DNA of 64,000 nt from Calocera cornea HHB12733 (GCA_001632435.1 KV424001.1:1-64000); one strand, 5' to 3'. Positions 15,340-26,421 are shown, counted from the first letter of the stretch. Translations and numbers: made by a program. The notes: generated by a model not told the origin, from the letters alone.

Positions 15340-15782
15340 AGGCACGGTACGCCACGAGATTCCTGTTGTATACGGGTGTGCCAACATGTATTTTGCGTAG
15401 GCTGCGTAGTAGCTCGGGAAGGGATGTGTTGAACGATGAGGTTCTCACATTGATCAGGCGCGATCGATGAAAGGTCAAAATGGTTTCAGATGTGTTCGTA
15501 GGGGAATAGTGGGCTCCTTACACTATCCAAATCATGCAACGTTCGGTATGTGTACAATGCAACTGCTGTTTGGCAGCAAGCTCAGTTTAAACGAAGCCCG
15601 GTTTCAAGGCGTAGAACCCTCTATTGTCCTGCTTACGCAAGTCAACCCCGGCTCTGGCTGAGTCACTCTGAGTTATACCGGATGCTCCAGGAATACACCT
15701 GACTCGAACACCGTCACAATGCCGGAATTGCATATAACTCGAGCCAACACTTGTCATTCATTACACATGCGGTAGTGACAAC
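15340..15782. other. Spacer between F-box genes A and B
   Basis: The 443-bp spacer carries the promoter of gene B: motif at 15660 and TATA-like catataac near 15731. No other gene is supported. Confidence 0.6.
15660..15674 (+). promoter_or_regulatory. Shared upstream motif, F-box gene B
   Basis: GAGTCACTCTGAGTT lies 109 bp before the ATG, at the same spacing as in the other paralogues, with two changes relative to the genes A and C version. Confidence 0.45.
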
Positions 15783-17173
15783 ATGTCCACACTCTCCGAG
15801 CAAGAGCTTGCCACGCACTTCAGGTCTATGAAAGAGGGAGGTCTCGATGGTCCCCTTGACCTTGCACCGTGGCAAACCTCGTATTCATCGCCTCGTGATG
15901 AGTGTACACCATGCCCATCAGTGGATATTCTGGCCGATCACCTTTCTCACACCATCTCCACATTGGAAGCCATCCGCAACACAGTAAGCTGCCTAACACG
16001 GCACCCCTGAATCACCGTTTGACGACTGTCCAGACCCCAGTAACGGCAGGAGTGTTCCCCCGGCTAAGTGCAATCAGCAACGCATCAACCGAGTTTACGC
16101 AAGTAGAGCATGACTACCAGACTGCGCTGCACCAGCTCCGAAGTCATGCATTCCTTGCTACCGCACCGACAGCTCCGGTCACACGACTCCCCGAGCATGT
16201 CCTCGCGTTGATTTTCTCATACGTCAAAAGTGCCCTGAGGCATACCTCGTCCTCCCTCTATGACATCGACGACTACGATACAGATGAGCGTCCCTCGCAG
16301 ATCTCCTGTGCTTCTGTCTGCCAACGATGGCGCAACGTTGCCCATCAGGAGCCATCACTATGGAACCACATAATCTATGATGCCGGCCTCTCAAGTGATG
16401 CGCTCAGCACCTGGCTCAGAAGGAGCGGAAGTTCTGCGTCAGTGGATCTCACCTTGGTTGGACTTCCTGGCAATTGGCGATCATGGGAGCAACAACTTCG
16501 GTTCCTCAACAACATTTCTGGGCGACTTCGTACCGTTGTACTTGTAGGACATTGCCGGTTCCTACACTATATGGCTCAGCACTGGCTCACACCAGCATCA
16601 GGCCTAAAGGAGCTGGGATTTGAACATACGAAAGGGCGATGCAGGTACAAGACTCCAACGAAGGGAACATACGCTCGCGCACCAACGTCCGATGCCTTTC
16701 CTGTTCTGAGGGAGTTCAAGGTATCGAACGCGCACCCACCGTTGAGTCTGCTTTCAGCCGTGGATTATGTCCAAATTTCGAACAACCTCAGAGAGCTCAC
16801 GCTCGAATTCAGACGGACATCATCAGACTCGGACGCCATTCTCAAGCTTCTCCGCTCTTGCCCAAACTTGCATGTCCTCGTGATGAGCGATGTTTGTTTC
16901 TGCACCAAGGTCGACGTACAAGACACTGCAGACTCCATCGGTTCTCCAATCACCCTGGCAATTTTGAAGAAGCTTAGCGTCAGCCAGTCGCATGCGGTGT
17001 GCTGGAGGTGGTTGAATTTGCTCGACGTGCCTTCTCTTCAGCGAGTGGTGATGTACCCGAGAGGCTGGGAGCAGTGGCTCGCCCAGTGGAGACCAGCACC
17101 ACCAGCCCCAATACCGCAACCTCCAAAGCCAGTCCACCCACTGTCATTGATGGGGTTTACGAGGCGCAGGTAG
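15783..17173 (+). CDS. F-box domain protein, tandem paralogue B
   Basis: Two exons, 15783-15983 and 16034-17173, separated by a 50-bp intron at the same place as in gene A, give 446 residues. The N-terminal module reads 'LSEQELATHFRSMKEG' then 'PLDLAPWQTSY'. The F-box part is 'VTRLPEHVLALIFSYV' and 'VCQRWRNVAHQEPSLWNHI'. A leucine-rich region ends in 'WLNLLDVPSLQRVVM' and a Pro-rich tail. The C-terminal block (basic and Trp-rich, 'GWEQWLAQWRP') marks subtype II of the array (B, E, G), distinct from the 'TVNIN' ending of subtype I. A substrate-adaptor role is inferred from the F-box only. Confidence 0.87.
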
Positions 17174-17760
17174 AGTCATGCTGGATTGGAACCGCCGTTT
17201 TGCTATGGGGTAGAGAAATAGTGTAATTTGCAAACTGCGTCGCATTACTATGATAAAGATACATACAACGTACTTGGGGCTCTCCCGCTTGCAGGTATAT
17301 CAACATCATCATCATCCAAGTTCCATGTCAATCCAGTCGCTGTCCGACAGGAGGGAGGGAAGGGCAGACGGGCACGTGGGAGTTGAGGGAGCAGAGTGGG
17401 CGAGAGGCTCGTACAACGTGCGACGCGTGACTCATTCCGTTAGTCAAGTATTTCCCCTTCTCACCTTTACTTGAACTTAGACCACTCAGACCGAAATGCA
17501 ACTGTCTGCTTAACAAACTTGATGGCTGCTTCTAGAAACATATAATATGTCTCCGGTTTTGACTAACGCTCTCCGAAGCAATCTGCCGGCTATTGCCACG
17601 ACACGCGGACAGACATGCCGCCCTTGAACCCTTCGAGATCTTTCCGCCCGAGTCACATTGACTTGGCCAAGCATGATTCAGCCAATGCGGATGACAGCGC
17701 TTCTTGAGTATAATAGGCTGCAACTGCCTATAGGAACCGCATCTTGAGCGATAATCAGCC
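17174..17760. other. Spacer B-C with relic of the MCM7 5' end and gene C promoter
   Basis: Positions about 17300-17460 resemble, by eye, the MCM7 exon-1 stretch around 13325-13370 followed by the MCM7 leader 13485-13620. Examples are 'acgggcac', 'gggagttgagg' and 'agagtgggcg' in the same order. The rest resembles the gene A promoter, including GAGTCACATTGACTT at 17650-17664 and a TATA-like gtataata near 17708. No intact gene is present. Confidence 0.55.
17650..17664 (+). promoter_or_regulatory. Shared upstream motif, F-box gene C
   Basis: GAGTCACATTGACTT is identical to the gene A motif and lies 97 bp before the gene C ATG. It supports gene C having been a functional member before the retrotransposon insertion. 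Confidence 0.55.
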
Positions 17761-18093
17761 ATGCCGAACCTCACTGAGCAAGATCTTGTCCGCCATTACA
17801 ATCGCATGAAAGCCGGGTCTGTCGATGGTCCACTCGAGTTGGCACCGTGGCAAACCTCATACATGCCGGGTGTATCACACAATGCGAAGGATGGGCTGGA
17901 CAAGCTGGCTATCGGAATTTCTCGTGCTCTCCACAAGGTCAAGGACGTAACTGCAAAGGTGAACGCTCTCGTACAAAGAACATACATAAGCAAAGATCTG
18001 ACTGCTGTTAGGATAGCGTACCGTCGCTCAACCCTAAGTCAAACCCTCTCCCTCTTCTGCGTACCATCCATGGACTCTCTCCCCGGATCGCCG
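17761..18093 (+). pseudogene. F-box paralogue C, 5' part (split by retrotransposon)
   Basis: Exon 1 is 17761-17958 (66 codons, the same length as in genes A and F), starting 'MPNLTEQDLVRHYNRMK' and holding 'LELAPWQTSY'. A 53-bp intron ends at 18011. Exon 2 opens at 18012 and aligns with gene A through 'LRTIHGLSPRIA', where the LTR begins at 18094. The frame resumes in the same register after the duplicated GCCG on the far side, at 29129. Nothing else in this half looks broken, so the insertion is the only visible lesion. Read-through into the LTR would add unrelated residues and stop. Confidence 0.85.
18090..18093. repeat. Target-site duplication GCCG (left)
   Basis: GCCG immediately before the left LTR matches GCCG at 29125-29128 immediately after the right LTR, a 4-bp target duplication expected of LTR-element integration. 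Confidence 0.75.
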
Positions 18094-18481
18094 TGTACCT
18101 ATACCCTAATATCGGGCTGTAGGCTGCGAGACGCTGGGAGGGGGACTAATCGATAGCAGTGTCGAATCGCTTGTAGTAGATAGTGATAATATATCGATAT
18201 CGAATCAATTCGAGGCCTCGTGCGGCCGATGAGTGAACGGAAGGAGCGACGCGGTCGAAAAGGAAAGAGATCGCACTGGGGCCCGAAGGCATATGGAAGA
18301 GTTTCTATACTGCGGGCTGTGCCCGATCGGCATACCGACGGCCCGAATCGAAGACAGCGCGGGCCAGCGTGCGCCGAACCCGACCGTATCGACGATTCGA
18401 AGCGTCGATTGCTTCGATACGAAAGAAAAGAAAAGAATACATTGCTATCGATACTGCCTCTACTACCTTTCTAGCAGCACA
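18094..18481 (-). repeat. 3' LTR
   Basis: 388 bp, TG...CA. It differs from the other LTR at nine positions (18168, 18207, 18234, 18285, 18291, 18360, 18381, 18390, 18464), all transitions, eight of them in CpG dinucleotides. Confidence 0.95.
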
Positions 18482-19026
18482 TCCGCGGGGGACTCATCAA
18501 ATGACTGTCCTCAGTCATCTAGAGCGATGCCGAGGGGTCGTTCTTCACGGTCTCGGTCGGTTCGGTCGTCGAATCGGTCTTCTGGCCGTTGCGCGTAACG
18601 GCGGATCCGATCGAAACGGCGCCGATGGCGTTGCGAGCGCCAGCGGACGGGAAGGCCATCGACCGAAGGTTGGTCGGGTCGGTCGTTCGATAGTCGCTCA
18701 GCGCAAGGTGGCCGAGGACAAGGGATGCACATATGAGCGGGAGCGCGCGAGGCAGGGGCGTACGGCGTGCCGCGTTCGCAGGCGTAACGGTGGGCGTAGG
18801 CGTAGGCGTAAGCATACGCGCGAGAGCGAGCGCGTCGGGCGACGAATCGGTGGACAAATTCTCCATTTCGCGAGCGAGGTATACGGGCGAGGGAGCGAGA
18901 CGGTGACGGTCGAGGGAGAAGATCGAATGCCCCTTTCGAGGCTGCGCCCGAAGGTCCCTATGGGGTTTCGATGAATAGGGGTCCGATGATTCGATGACCC
19001 GGACCCCTATTCGCGTCCCTAATCCC

Positions 19027-19110
19027 TCATCGATTTGTAATCGGCCATTTATCGAATCGTCGATACGCTCATCGATTTGTAATCGACTTTTCGTCGAATC
19101 ATCGATACAC
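19027..19110. repeat. Two tandem copies of a 42-bp repeat
   Basis: 19027-19068 and 19069-19110 both start TCATCGATTTGTAATCG and end CGATACRC. They differ at a handful of positions and lie about 370 bp upstream of the cargo TATA box. Confidence 0.85.
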
Positions 19111-19482
19111 TTGTCGAGTTGCTTTTTGTACCGAATATTCCCAAGTGTCGCGTACCATTCTTCTGGCTTTTACGACGTCGATTTGTCCTCAGTCGTCGAT
19201 TCTCCGTACTTCTCTGGCCGCGGGGGACTCTGTATTCGTTGCCCGAATCCAAACTGGCCTCTTCTGGGAACTGTTGCATGCCTCGGTTCGATTCGATTCG
19301 GCTTCGAAACGAAAACAATTCTCGGTCAGCTGAGTCCCTTGACGCGTCGCGTCGCGTTGTCCCTATGCCGTGGGGGACTATGACTGTGCCTATCCCTAGG
19401 CACGACGCGCGATGGAAGACTTGGGAATAGGGGTCGCATCGCTTCGGAATGGCTAACGGGGGCATTTCGAGGGCGCGTCCGA

Positions 19483-19490
19483 TATAAATA
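19483..19490 (+). promoter_or_regulatory. TATA box of the antisense cargo gene
   Basis: TATAAATA lies 117 bp before the cargo ATG at 19607, on the plus strand and so opposite to gag-pol. Distance and strand fit a dedicated promoter independent of the LTRs. Confidence 0.6.
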
Positions 19491-19606
19491 GGAGGCGCTC
19501 ACCGTTTCGCTGCGTTGTGTCTTGCTCCCGAACGTCCATCGCTCTGGGCGGTTTCTCGACTTGACTGCTCTGCTGGGTTACTCTGTGACTGGCTGTACTG
19601 GCGGAA

Positions 19607-22470
19607 ATGGCGACTGGCGGCAGACGACTGACCGGAGCGGCGCTTCGCGCGTCGGAAAGGAAGGCGGACCGTCTGGCGAAGGAGGCGAAGGCTGCCCGTG
19701 GAGCGACTGAAGCGGCGGACGGCGACGCCGCGTCGCAGACGGGCTCGGCGGTTGGCCCGAAGGATAGCGATGAGGAGATTGACGCGTCTGCGGAGAAGGA
19801 CGTCGTCGACGAAGATCACGACCCCGACTGGGAAGACGCGGCGGACAAGACCACGTCGGTAAGTGTCGATGGGCGATGTGCATGTCGCGCGTGTGCGCTG
19901 ATCGGGACGCGCAGCCTGGCGGTATCGACGAAGACGTGGTCGAAGACGCCGATGGTGAGGAGCTCAAGCAGCCGAGCACGCCGCCGAAGGCTACGAAGTT
20001 GAGCGACGCGACGTGGAGGAAGAAAGGCGGTCATACGCCCAAGCGCAAGGAACGCGTCGATGTCGATGTCGACGGCGACGATGGCCCGGACGACGGTGCT
20101 GAAGGCGACCGTGCCAGCGTCGACACGCCTGGCGACGGCGTGCAGATTGTGGAGCAGGAGGCGAAGGTCGACGCGGCGGAGTCCGTTCTGGTAGGTCGCA
20201 CCCGCTGGGTGATGTGCGCGCACTAGCTGAGCTCCATCAGGCGCCCAGCCCAGAGCTGGGGAACATCGAAACGGCGCCGTCGAAGGCTTCGTCGAAGGTT
20301 GTGGTAAGTTCGCCGGCTTTGCTTCTGGAGCACAGCTAACATCAATCACCAGTCCACTGCGAGTAGTACGACGCTGGCGACAACACCGAAACGGGTTCGA
20401 ATCGTCGAGGAGGAGGTAACGGACGTGGAGGAATTGAAAGCGGTACGTGGTCGAATCCCCTAGCATCGTCAATTCTGACACTCTTGCAGCATTACGACAC
20501 GAAGGCGCTAGACCGCTTGCTGGCCACGATGCCCGAAGAGGAGGACGAGCTCGTTGAATGGGCGAACGCACCCGGCAACATCAAGCCGTTCCAAGTAAGT
20601 CGTTGCCGTTTGATTCGATTCGACGGTACTGACTTCTTTGCAGGTTGCTCTGGTGAAGGTGGTGCGGCGCGATCCCGTCGCCTTTCTCTTCGTCCCCATG
20701 TCCGTCGCTCGATACATGGGATTCTGGTTCCGCGAGAAATGGAAGGAAGTGAATGTGAGTGAGGTTGAATTTCTATTGACTGTTTTCTGACATGACTGCA
20801 GCGCGTCGGGCCACTTTGCGACGAGTTGGACCTTCCCTTGGGGGCGCCGCTGCGTTCCCCTTTCGAAGAGTGGGTGCCTGGATCGGGCGAGCGCACCGAG
20901 GATGCCATTGAGGACGACCTCATGCCTTACTCGCGGTGGGCGTTGCTCAAGCTGGACATCGCTGCGAGGAACCGAAAGCCGCTGCGGACGGCTGAAGATA
21001 TGGAGGTAGGTGTCTCGATATCCTCTCAATCGTCGATTTGTCGTATTAACGATTACCAGGACAACGAGCTCGATTTGAAGCAAATCAAGCGGGAGTGTGC
21101 GGCCTTCGAAGCGCTCGACAAACAGGGCCAGAAGAAGTGGTGCGAGGAGCATACGCCCGAGGCGAGGAAGGCTGCTCTGAAAGCCTTGTCGGTGAAGAAA
21201 TCGGGTGTGCGTGGCCCGTCCGATTCGAAGGCGTCCGACGCTTCGAAGGCGTCGAATCGTTCGGCTGCTTCCCGCGTCGAAAAGACGGTCGATACCGTTT
21301 CGACCGCACTGAAGGCCCTCTTGTCGTCTGTGGAGCCGCCTACGAAGTCGACTGCGATGAAGTCGACTGCCTCGAAATCGACTGCTGGGGCTCGAGACTC
21401 CTCGAAGGGCGCTCCCGAGGCGTTGGGGTCGAAAGCCCCTCCTAAGCCGACGGCGGCTAAGAAGTCCGCTGGACCGGTAAGAACCTCATTTCGATTCGAC
21501 GTCGTTGACTAACATCTGCTGTAGAATGACCCCGATCAATTCGTGGGTGCTCCCGTCGACGCCGACGTGTACACCAAGGGCTACACCGCAAATCACCGGG
21601 CGAAGTACGAGGCGTTCGTCCAGGGGCAGACGTTGTTCAGGCCCGGTCGTCACAATGACCCTCCCGTACGTATCGATTTCCGTTTCAGCGTCGATTCTAC
21701 GTTTCGACTCACATGGTCGTAGTGTGGCATGTGCACCAACAAGAAGCACGTATGCACCGGTGGCTGGAACCACGCCAACGAATCGACGGAAGGTTTCGAA
21801 AAGCCCGATGGTGTCGCCTGCCTCTCCTGCCGTGTTCGTGGCCTCGAATGCAGCTTCGCGAGCAAGAACAAGGGCCGTCCCAAAGCGGACAAGAGGGCGC
21901 GCGACGAGACCAATCAGGAGCCCAAACCGCCTGCGAAGAAGACGAAGACGAAGCTGGTGGAGGACCCCGAAGCCCGTAGGGTCGTCACCGCCAGTGTCGG
22001 CAGCGGGTATCAGGGTACGACGGTCCCGTATCGGACTTACGAGCTGCCCGAGCACGCTTGGGCGACAGAGGAAAGTCCTCTGTTCATCGCATATTCGTCG
22101 GACCTGGGTGAGTATCCGCGCGTTTCGTCGAATCAAGGCTAATCGAGCTCCAGAAACCGTTCTGCACCGCCTGAGTGAAGAATTCGCTCGCATGCGCGTC
22201 ATGAACGCCATTGCGGAAGACAACCTGAAGGTCATCCGCCAGGCCGTTACCGCCAGCGACGATCCGAAGTCCGAACAGATTCGCATCCTCGTGACTCCCG
22301 TCACCGGTAAGGAGTTGCAGCCGAAGAGGCGCTATCGGGTCGTGACCGGCGCCATTTACGAGGCCGCGTCCGAGGTCATCGAAATCGACGATGATGACGA
22401 CGACGACGATGAGGTGTTGGCGTTGAAAGCCAAATCAAAGGGCAAGGGGAAGCAGAGGGCGAGGGATTAG
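19607..22470 (+). CDS. Antisense cargo protein with Zn2Cys6-like cysteine cluster, unknown function
   Basis: I do not recognise this protein. Eleven exons (19607-19858, 19915-20190, 20241-20303, 20353-20442, 20490-20594, 20644-20754, 20802-21005, 21060-21476, 21525-21665, 21723-22107, 22154-22470) join at GT-AG sites with no stop, giving 786 residues. In order: a charged N-terminus, a globular part (about 230-370) with 'PMSVARYMGFWFREKWKEVN', a Ser/Lys-rich linker with 'KSTAMKSTASKSTAG', then six cysteines at about 554, 557, 564, 586, 589 and 596 spaced C-X2-C-X6-C-X21-C-X2-C-X6-C. Basic nuclear-signal-like runs ('KNKGRPKADKRARD', 'KPPAKKTKTK') follow, then an acidic patch of eight Asp and a basic end. 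The half-cluster spacing equals fungal Zn2Cys6 regulators, but the central loop is longer. A nuclear DNA- or chromatin-binding role is inferred. Confidence 0.8.
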
Positions 22471-22698
22471 TGCTGGAAAAGGGGGGGGGGGGAAACAATC
22501 TGTTATATGCAGCGGTAATGTAGCATCTCGAGATACTAGGAGCCAGAATGGGGGGCTCGATTCGATGTACGATAGTTAGTGCGGTGGTAAGAAATCGAGT
22601 GAAAATCCAAAGAGCGTGGGATCGAATCGACCGTTTCGAAAGGCTTGCTATGTTCTGTCTTCGGGTATGGGTATAGGAAGACTAGGCGAGAATCATCC
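22471..22698. other. Gap between converging cargo gene and pol, with G12 run
   Basis: 228 bp lie between the plus-strand cargo stop and the minus-strand pol stop. It contains AAAA followed by twelve G (22481-22492), purine-rich on the plus strand and so not a normal polypurine tract for this element's sense strand. It presumably holds both 3' ends. Confidence 0.5.
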
Positions 22699-25600
22699 TC
22701 ATGCCTCGATTCGACGCTCCGGTCCTTCGATAGATTCGACGGTTTCCGGCTCCGCTGTGTCTATGTCCTCTTCTTCGTCTTCGGCGATATCTGCTCCGAT
22801 CCCAGTGTTATCGAGGCCTTCGATGTTGCTTTCGACGACTTCCTCTACCATTGCCATGCCTTGGTCGATTCCGTCCGCGTAATCGGCATTATCGAGGTTT
22901 CGAAGTACCGTTTCGACCGCTCCCGAAAGGTCTTTCCGGCTTAGGTATGGAATCACTCGAAACTTCGCGATAGTATGTCTGAACACCGACCCGTCTAAAT
23001 CGGCCAATGTGTACGCGCCGCCCGAGTGTCTCTTGACCACTATGTATGGTCCAAGATACCGATGTTGCGTCTTGTCTCGCAGGGGCCCGTCGTGTCTACT
23101 GTTCCTCATGAGTACTAGATCCCCCGTGTCGAATCGATGATCGAATATCAGGTTCTCAAACTTCTCCCTGAAGCGTTCAGCGTTTCGAAACCTCGATCGC
23201 GAAATGCGCTCTTCGATATCATTCAGGTCTTCAGTCCGCTTCAGAAGTTGCCTGGCTCGATACGATATCAATTCCTCTCTCGATAGGAGCTGATTCGGCG
23301 GCGGTACAAGCCACGTTGCTTCGAGTATGTCCATAGGCAGTAATGGGTGTATACCGTGAACCATGTAGAACGGACTCATACCCGTGGCGCTGTGAATGGC
23401 TATCCTCTGAGCCCAGAAAACCGACGGTATGACTTCAGGCCAGTGCGAAACGTCTCCTGGAATACTTCGTACTATCGATTCGCGGACGCTTCGATGGCTC
23501 TGCTCTACCAGACCGTTGGCCCTCGAATTGTAGCTGGAGATTCAAATATGCGATAGGTGATACTTCTTCTGGAGATTCGATACCGCACTAACGTACGGAG
23601 TTCCGTTGTCGGTAACGATTTCTCCTAAGGCGCCCCATCGACATAGTACATTCTTGTACAGGAACTCTTCGATGACTTCCGCCGTTTCCTTTCGACATAT
23701 CATGTACTCTGGCCAGTGCGTCAACGAGCACCTGGCTTGTAGTACGAATCGCATGCCTCGATGACGTCCTTTTGAAAACGGCATAAGCATCGTATCGCAG
23801 TAAGCCTTGAAGAATAGTGGCTGCGGCAGTTGCACTGTGGGCGGAATGACTACGTGTCGCATCTGCTGTTTCTGACATTCCTCGCATGTTCGCAGGTACC
23901 ATTTGGCATCCTCGCCCATGTTCGGCCAGAAGAACCTTAATCGAAGATGCTCGTACGCGGTTCGGTATCCTCGATGCCCGATACCGTCGTGAACGTTTCG
24001 AAGTACGTTTAGACGCTTTTCGAACTCGATATACAAACGGTGCTCTCCATTCGGATCCCTTCGATAAAGGTCGTCCTCTCCCTGTAAGAAGTACTTCGAG
24101 CTCTTTTCGAGGAACGATTTCCATTGTGCATCCGTTAGTCCTTTCGGTCGTCGAAAGTTCCTAAGGTATTGTCGAATCGCCAATATCGCCTCGTCTGCTT
24201 GTCGCGTGGATTCGAGCCTCGGCAACGTCTCCTCCGGGGGGGCCGCAAAAATTGGAACTGGCGGCTTTGACGACTGTTCCAAGAAGAAAGTGTGGGACAA
24301 CCCTAAGGAGTCGTCATCGTCTGCTTCGGGAAATCAAGCATCGATTTCAGCTTGGTTAACCGGGGGCCGCCTCGAGAGTCCGTCGGGTGCCGTGTGCTTA
24401 TCAGCCGGAACGTGTCGAATTACGCCGTTGAAGAGGTGAATCCAGTGGATCCAGCGGTTAAGGGCGACGGTGGGTGCGATATCCGGGTGGTTCAGCATTC
24501 CCTGAATGGACTTGGCATCGACCTCGATATCGAACTCTGGAACTCCCACGAGCCAGATTCGAAACGCTTTTAACGCCTGATACACGCCGTACAATTCAAG
24601 CTTGACCTGGGAGTACCGGCTTTCGACGTCATTCCAGCCTATCGATCCGAATCGAGAGGGGCGACGTTTGCCGTTGGCGTCGTTCTGGTATAGGACGAAC
24701 CCGACGCCGATAGTCGAAGAGTCGACGGCTAGGGTGATTCGACGGCCGCTCTTGTAATCGATCGGTGTGAGGACGTTGTTACGCTCTGCTTCGAGCGCGG
24801 ATTGCTGGAGCTGACGCACCGCTTGCATTTCGATTTTGCCGAATTCGAAAGGCACGTCCTTTCGCTTCAACCTTTCAAGAGGTCTCGCTTTACGGGCGAA
24901 GTCCTTGATGAAGATGCGCATTATACCAACCGTACCGAGGAATGCTCGAACCTCTGTAAGGTTCTCACAGGGCAGTTTCCATTCGACAATTTTCTGGACT
25001 TTCGAAGGATCTGGCCCACAGCCGTCGTAACCGCATCGATACCCGAGGAGGATGATGTCGGGCACGCATAAGAGAGCTTTCGGGCCTGAAAAGGTAGCCC
25101 CGGCGTGCTGAGCGCGCTGAATGATTCGATGCATATTGCCTAGGTGTTCGAAAACGAATCGACGAATGCCTGGGTTATCAGGAATCGTTTCAAAACCACC
25201 GTCTGTTTCGTATCGGGTCTTGGGTCCTTTCACGCCGATGTCATCGATGAAGGGAGTCGTGAGATGTGGAATCTCGTGTTGGAATAGGAAATTCACATTG
25301 TCTTGCATAACTCCTGGCATGTTGTGGGCACCCATCGGGGCCACGGTGTAACAAAGCGGTCCGATCGGGGACTGAAACGAGGTATAGTCGCGAGACTCGG
25401 GATGCAGGGGGTGTTGCTCGAATCCCCGATAGAAATCGAGCAAGCCATAGCAGCCTTGCGCGCCGTAGTCTTCGAGAATGTGTTCGGTAAGGGGAGGTAC
25501 AGTGCTACTTCGAATCATCACGCTATTGAGCGGACGGGCGTCAATAACCAGGCGGAGCTCGCCGCTTTTCTTGGTTACGGCGAACACGCGAGATCGATAC

Positions 25601-26421
25601 GACGACTGTGAAGGCTCATACGTGCCAGCGGCGATCTTCGAACGAAGCATATCAATGACCTGGTCTTGTAGCGCTGGTGGAATCGGTATGTTTTTCTCCT
25701 GCCACGGAACATGGGGCACTGTTGGAAATATTACCGGATCGAAATACGCCGGGTCGAAACGACCAATCTCGGACTCCGTCCAAGCGAATGCCATCTCGTG
25801 CTCTTTCATTACCCAAGCCGCTAGTTTGACCTCTTCCAGTGTAAGAAATTGGTCTTTGTCGAGGTATAGTGCGTCGAATCGTTCCTGAGTGAGCCGCTTT
25901 CCCGGCATAAACGAAGGTGGGCGGGTTGGTAATCGTTTCATGTGCGCAAGTGGATCCAACGGGAATCGACGGCCGATTTTGAGGCTCTCAGGGTGTGCTG
26001 CCGCGACAGGCTTAACGCGGTCTTCGACTTTCTTGTATTTACGGACGGCCAGGACGTTGGTATACGGATTGTACTGATAGTGAGAATTTACAATGTCGAC
26101 GTCGAATTCGTCGATTCGGGGTATCGAAGGGTTCAGCGATTCGTGAAGAAAGACGTCTCTCCAAGGTGATCTCAGGTCATGGACTATCGAAAATCCGCTC
26201 CTTTCGGTATCGATTCCTTGGTCGTCACGACGTACTCTTTCGAGGTATTCGGGCACGTCAGGGTGAGTTCCTGGTAGCCATCGACGTAGTCCTTCGCCGT
26301 GCAGCTGAACAATGTAAGGAACGGCCGGCCTAGGAGTAACCCGACAGGCAGCCTTTCGGCAATGTGCACTTGGAACAATCCTGAGACCCGTCCGACGGAT
26401 ATTCTCATGTTCTTTACACAC
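22699..26421 (-). pseudogene. Retrotransposon pol (RT-RNase H-integrase), broken by two TGA
   Basis: One minus-strand frame from 26421 to 22699 is interrupted only by TGA at 24334-24336 and 23542-23544. Reverse transcriptase motifs include 'SRVFAVTKKSGELRLVIDAR' and the active site 'FIDDIGVKG' (Phe-Ile-Asp-Asp where YxDD is usual). RNase H shows 'LAVDSSTIGVGFVLYQ' and 'IEVDAKSIQGML'. Integrase has the HHCC zinc part ('HDGIGHRGY', 'CEECQ'), core Asp residues in 'AYCDTM' and 'IVTDNGTPY', and a GPY/F-type block 'HRYLGPYIVVKRHSGGAY'. An acidic tail without a chromodomain ends it. Both stops are explained by C to T in TCGA (Arg codon CGA). The frame is -1 relative to gag-protease with an overlap at 26184-26421, so a -1 frameshift is likely for expression; no classical slippery heptamer was spotted. 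Confidence 0.9.

Larger units (their letters stand above)
18482..19606. other. Non-coding region between 3' LTR and antisense gene
   Basis: About 1.1 kb with no convincing gene. It holds a perfect 7-bp inverted repeat (ATGACTG / CAGTCAT, 18501-18518), recurrent GGGGGACT strings (about 18487, 19223, 19371; also in the LTR), a 42-bp direct repeat and the TATA box of the cargo gene. A 115-codon minus-strand frame (18519-18866) with one hydrophobic stretch is possible but unsupported. No purine-rich tract is seen next to the LTR on the sense strand. Confidence 0.55.

Noticed and set aside
18519..18866. 115-codon sense-strand frame in the retrotransposon 3' region with a hydrophobic stretch (env-like?)
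   Set aside because: One short hydrophobic segment, no signal peptide, no link to pol; too little to call.
22699..26421. Programmed read-through of TGA as explanation of the pol stops
   Set aside because: All three TGA fit CGA in a TCGA context and the LTRs show the same CpG transition pattern, so mutation is simpler; not excluded until other copies are seen.
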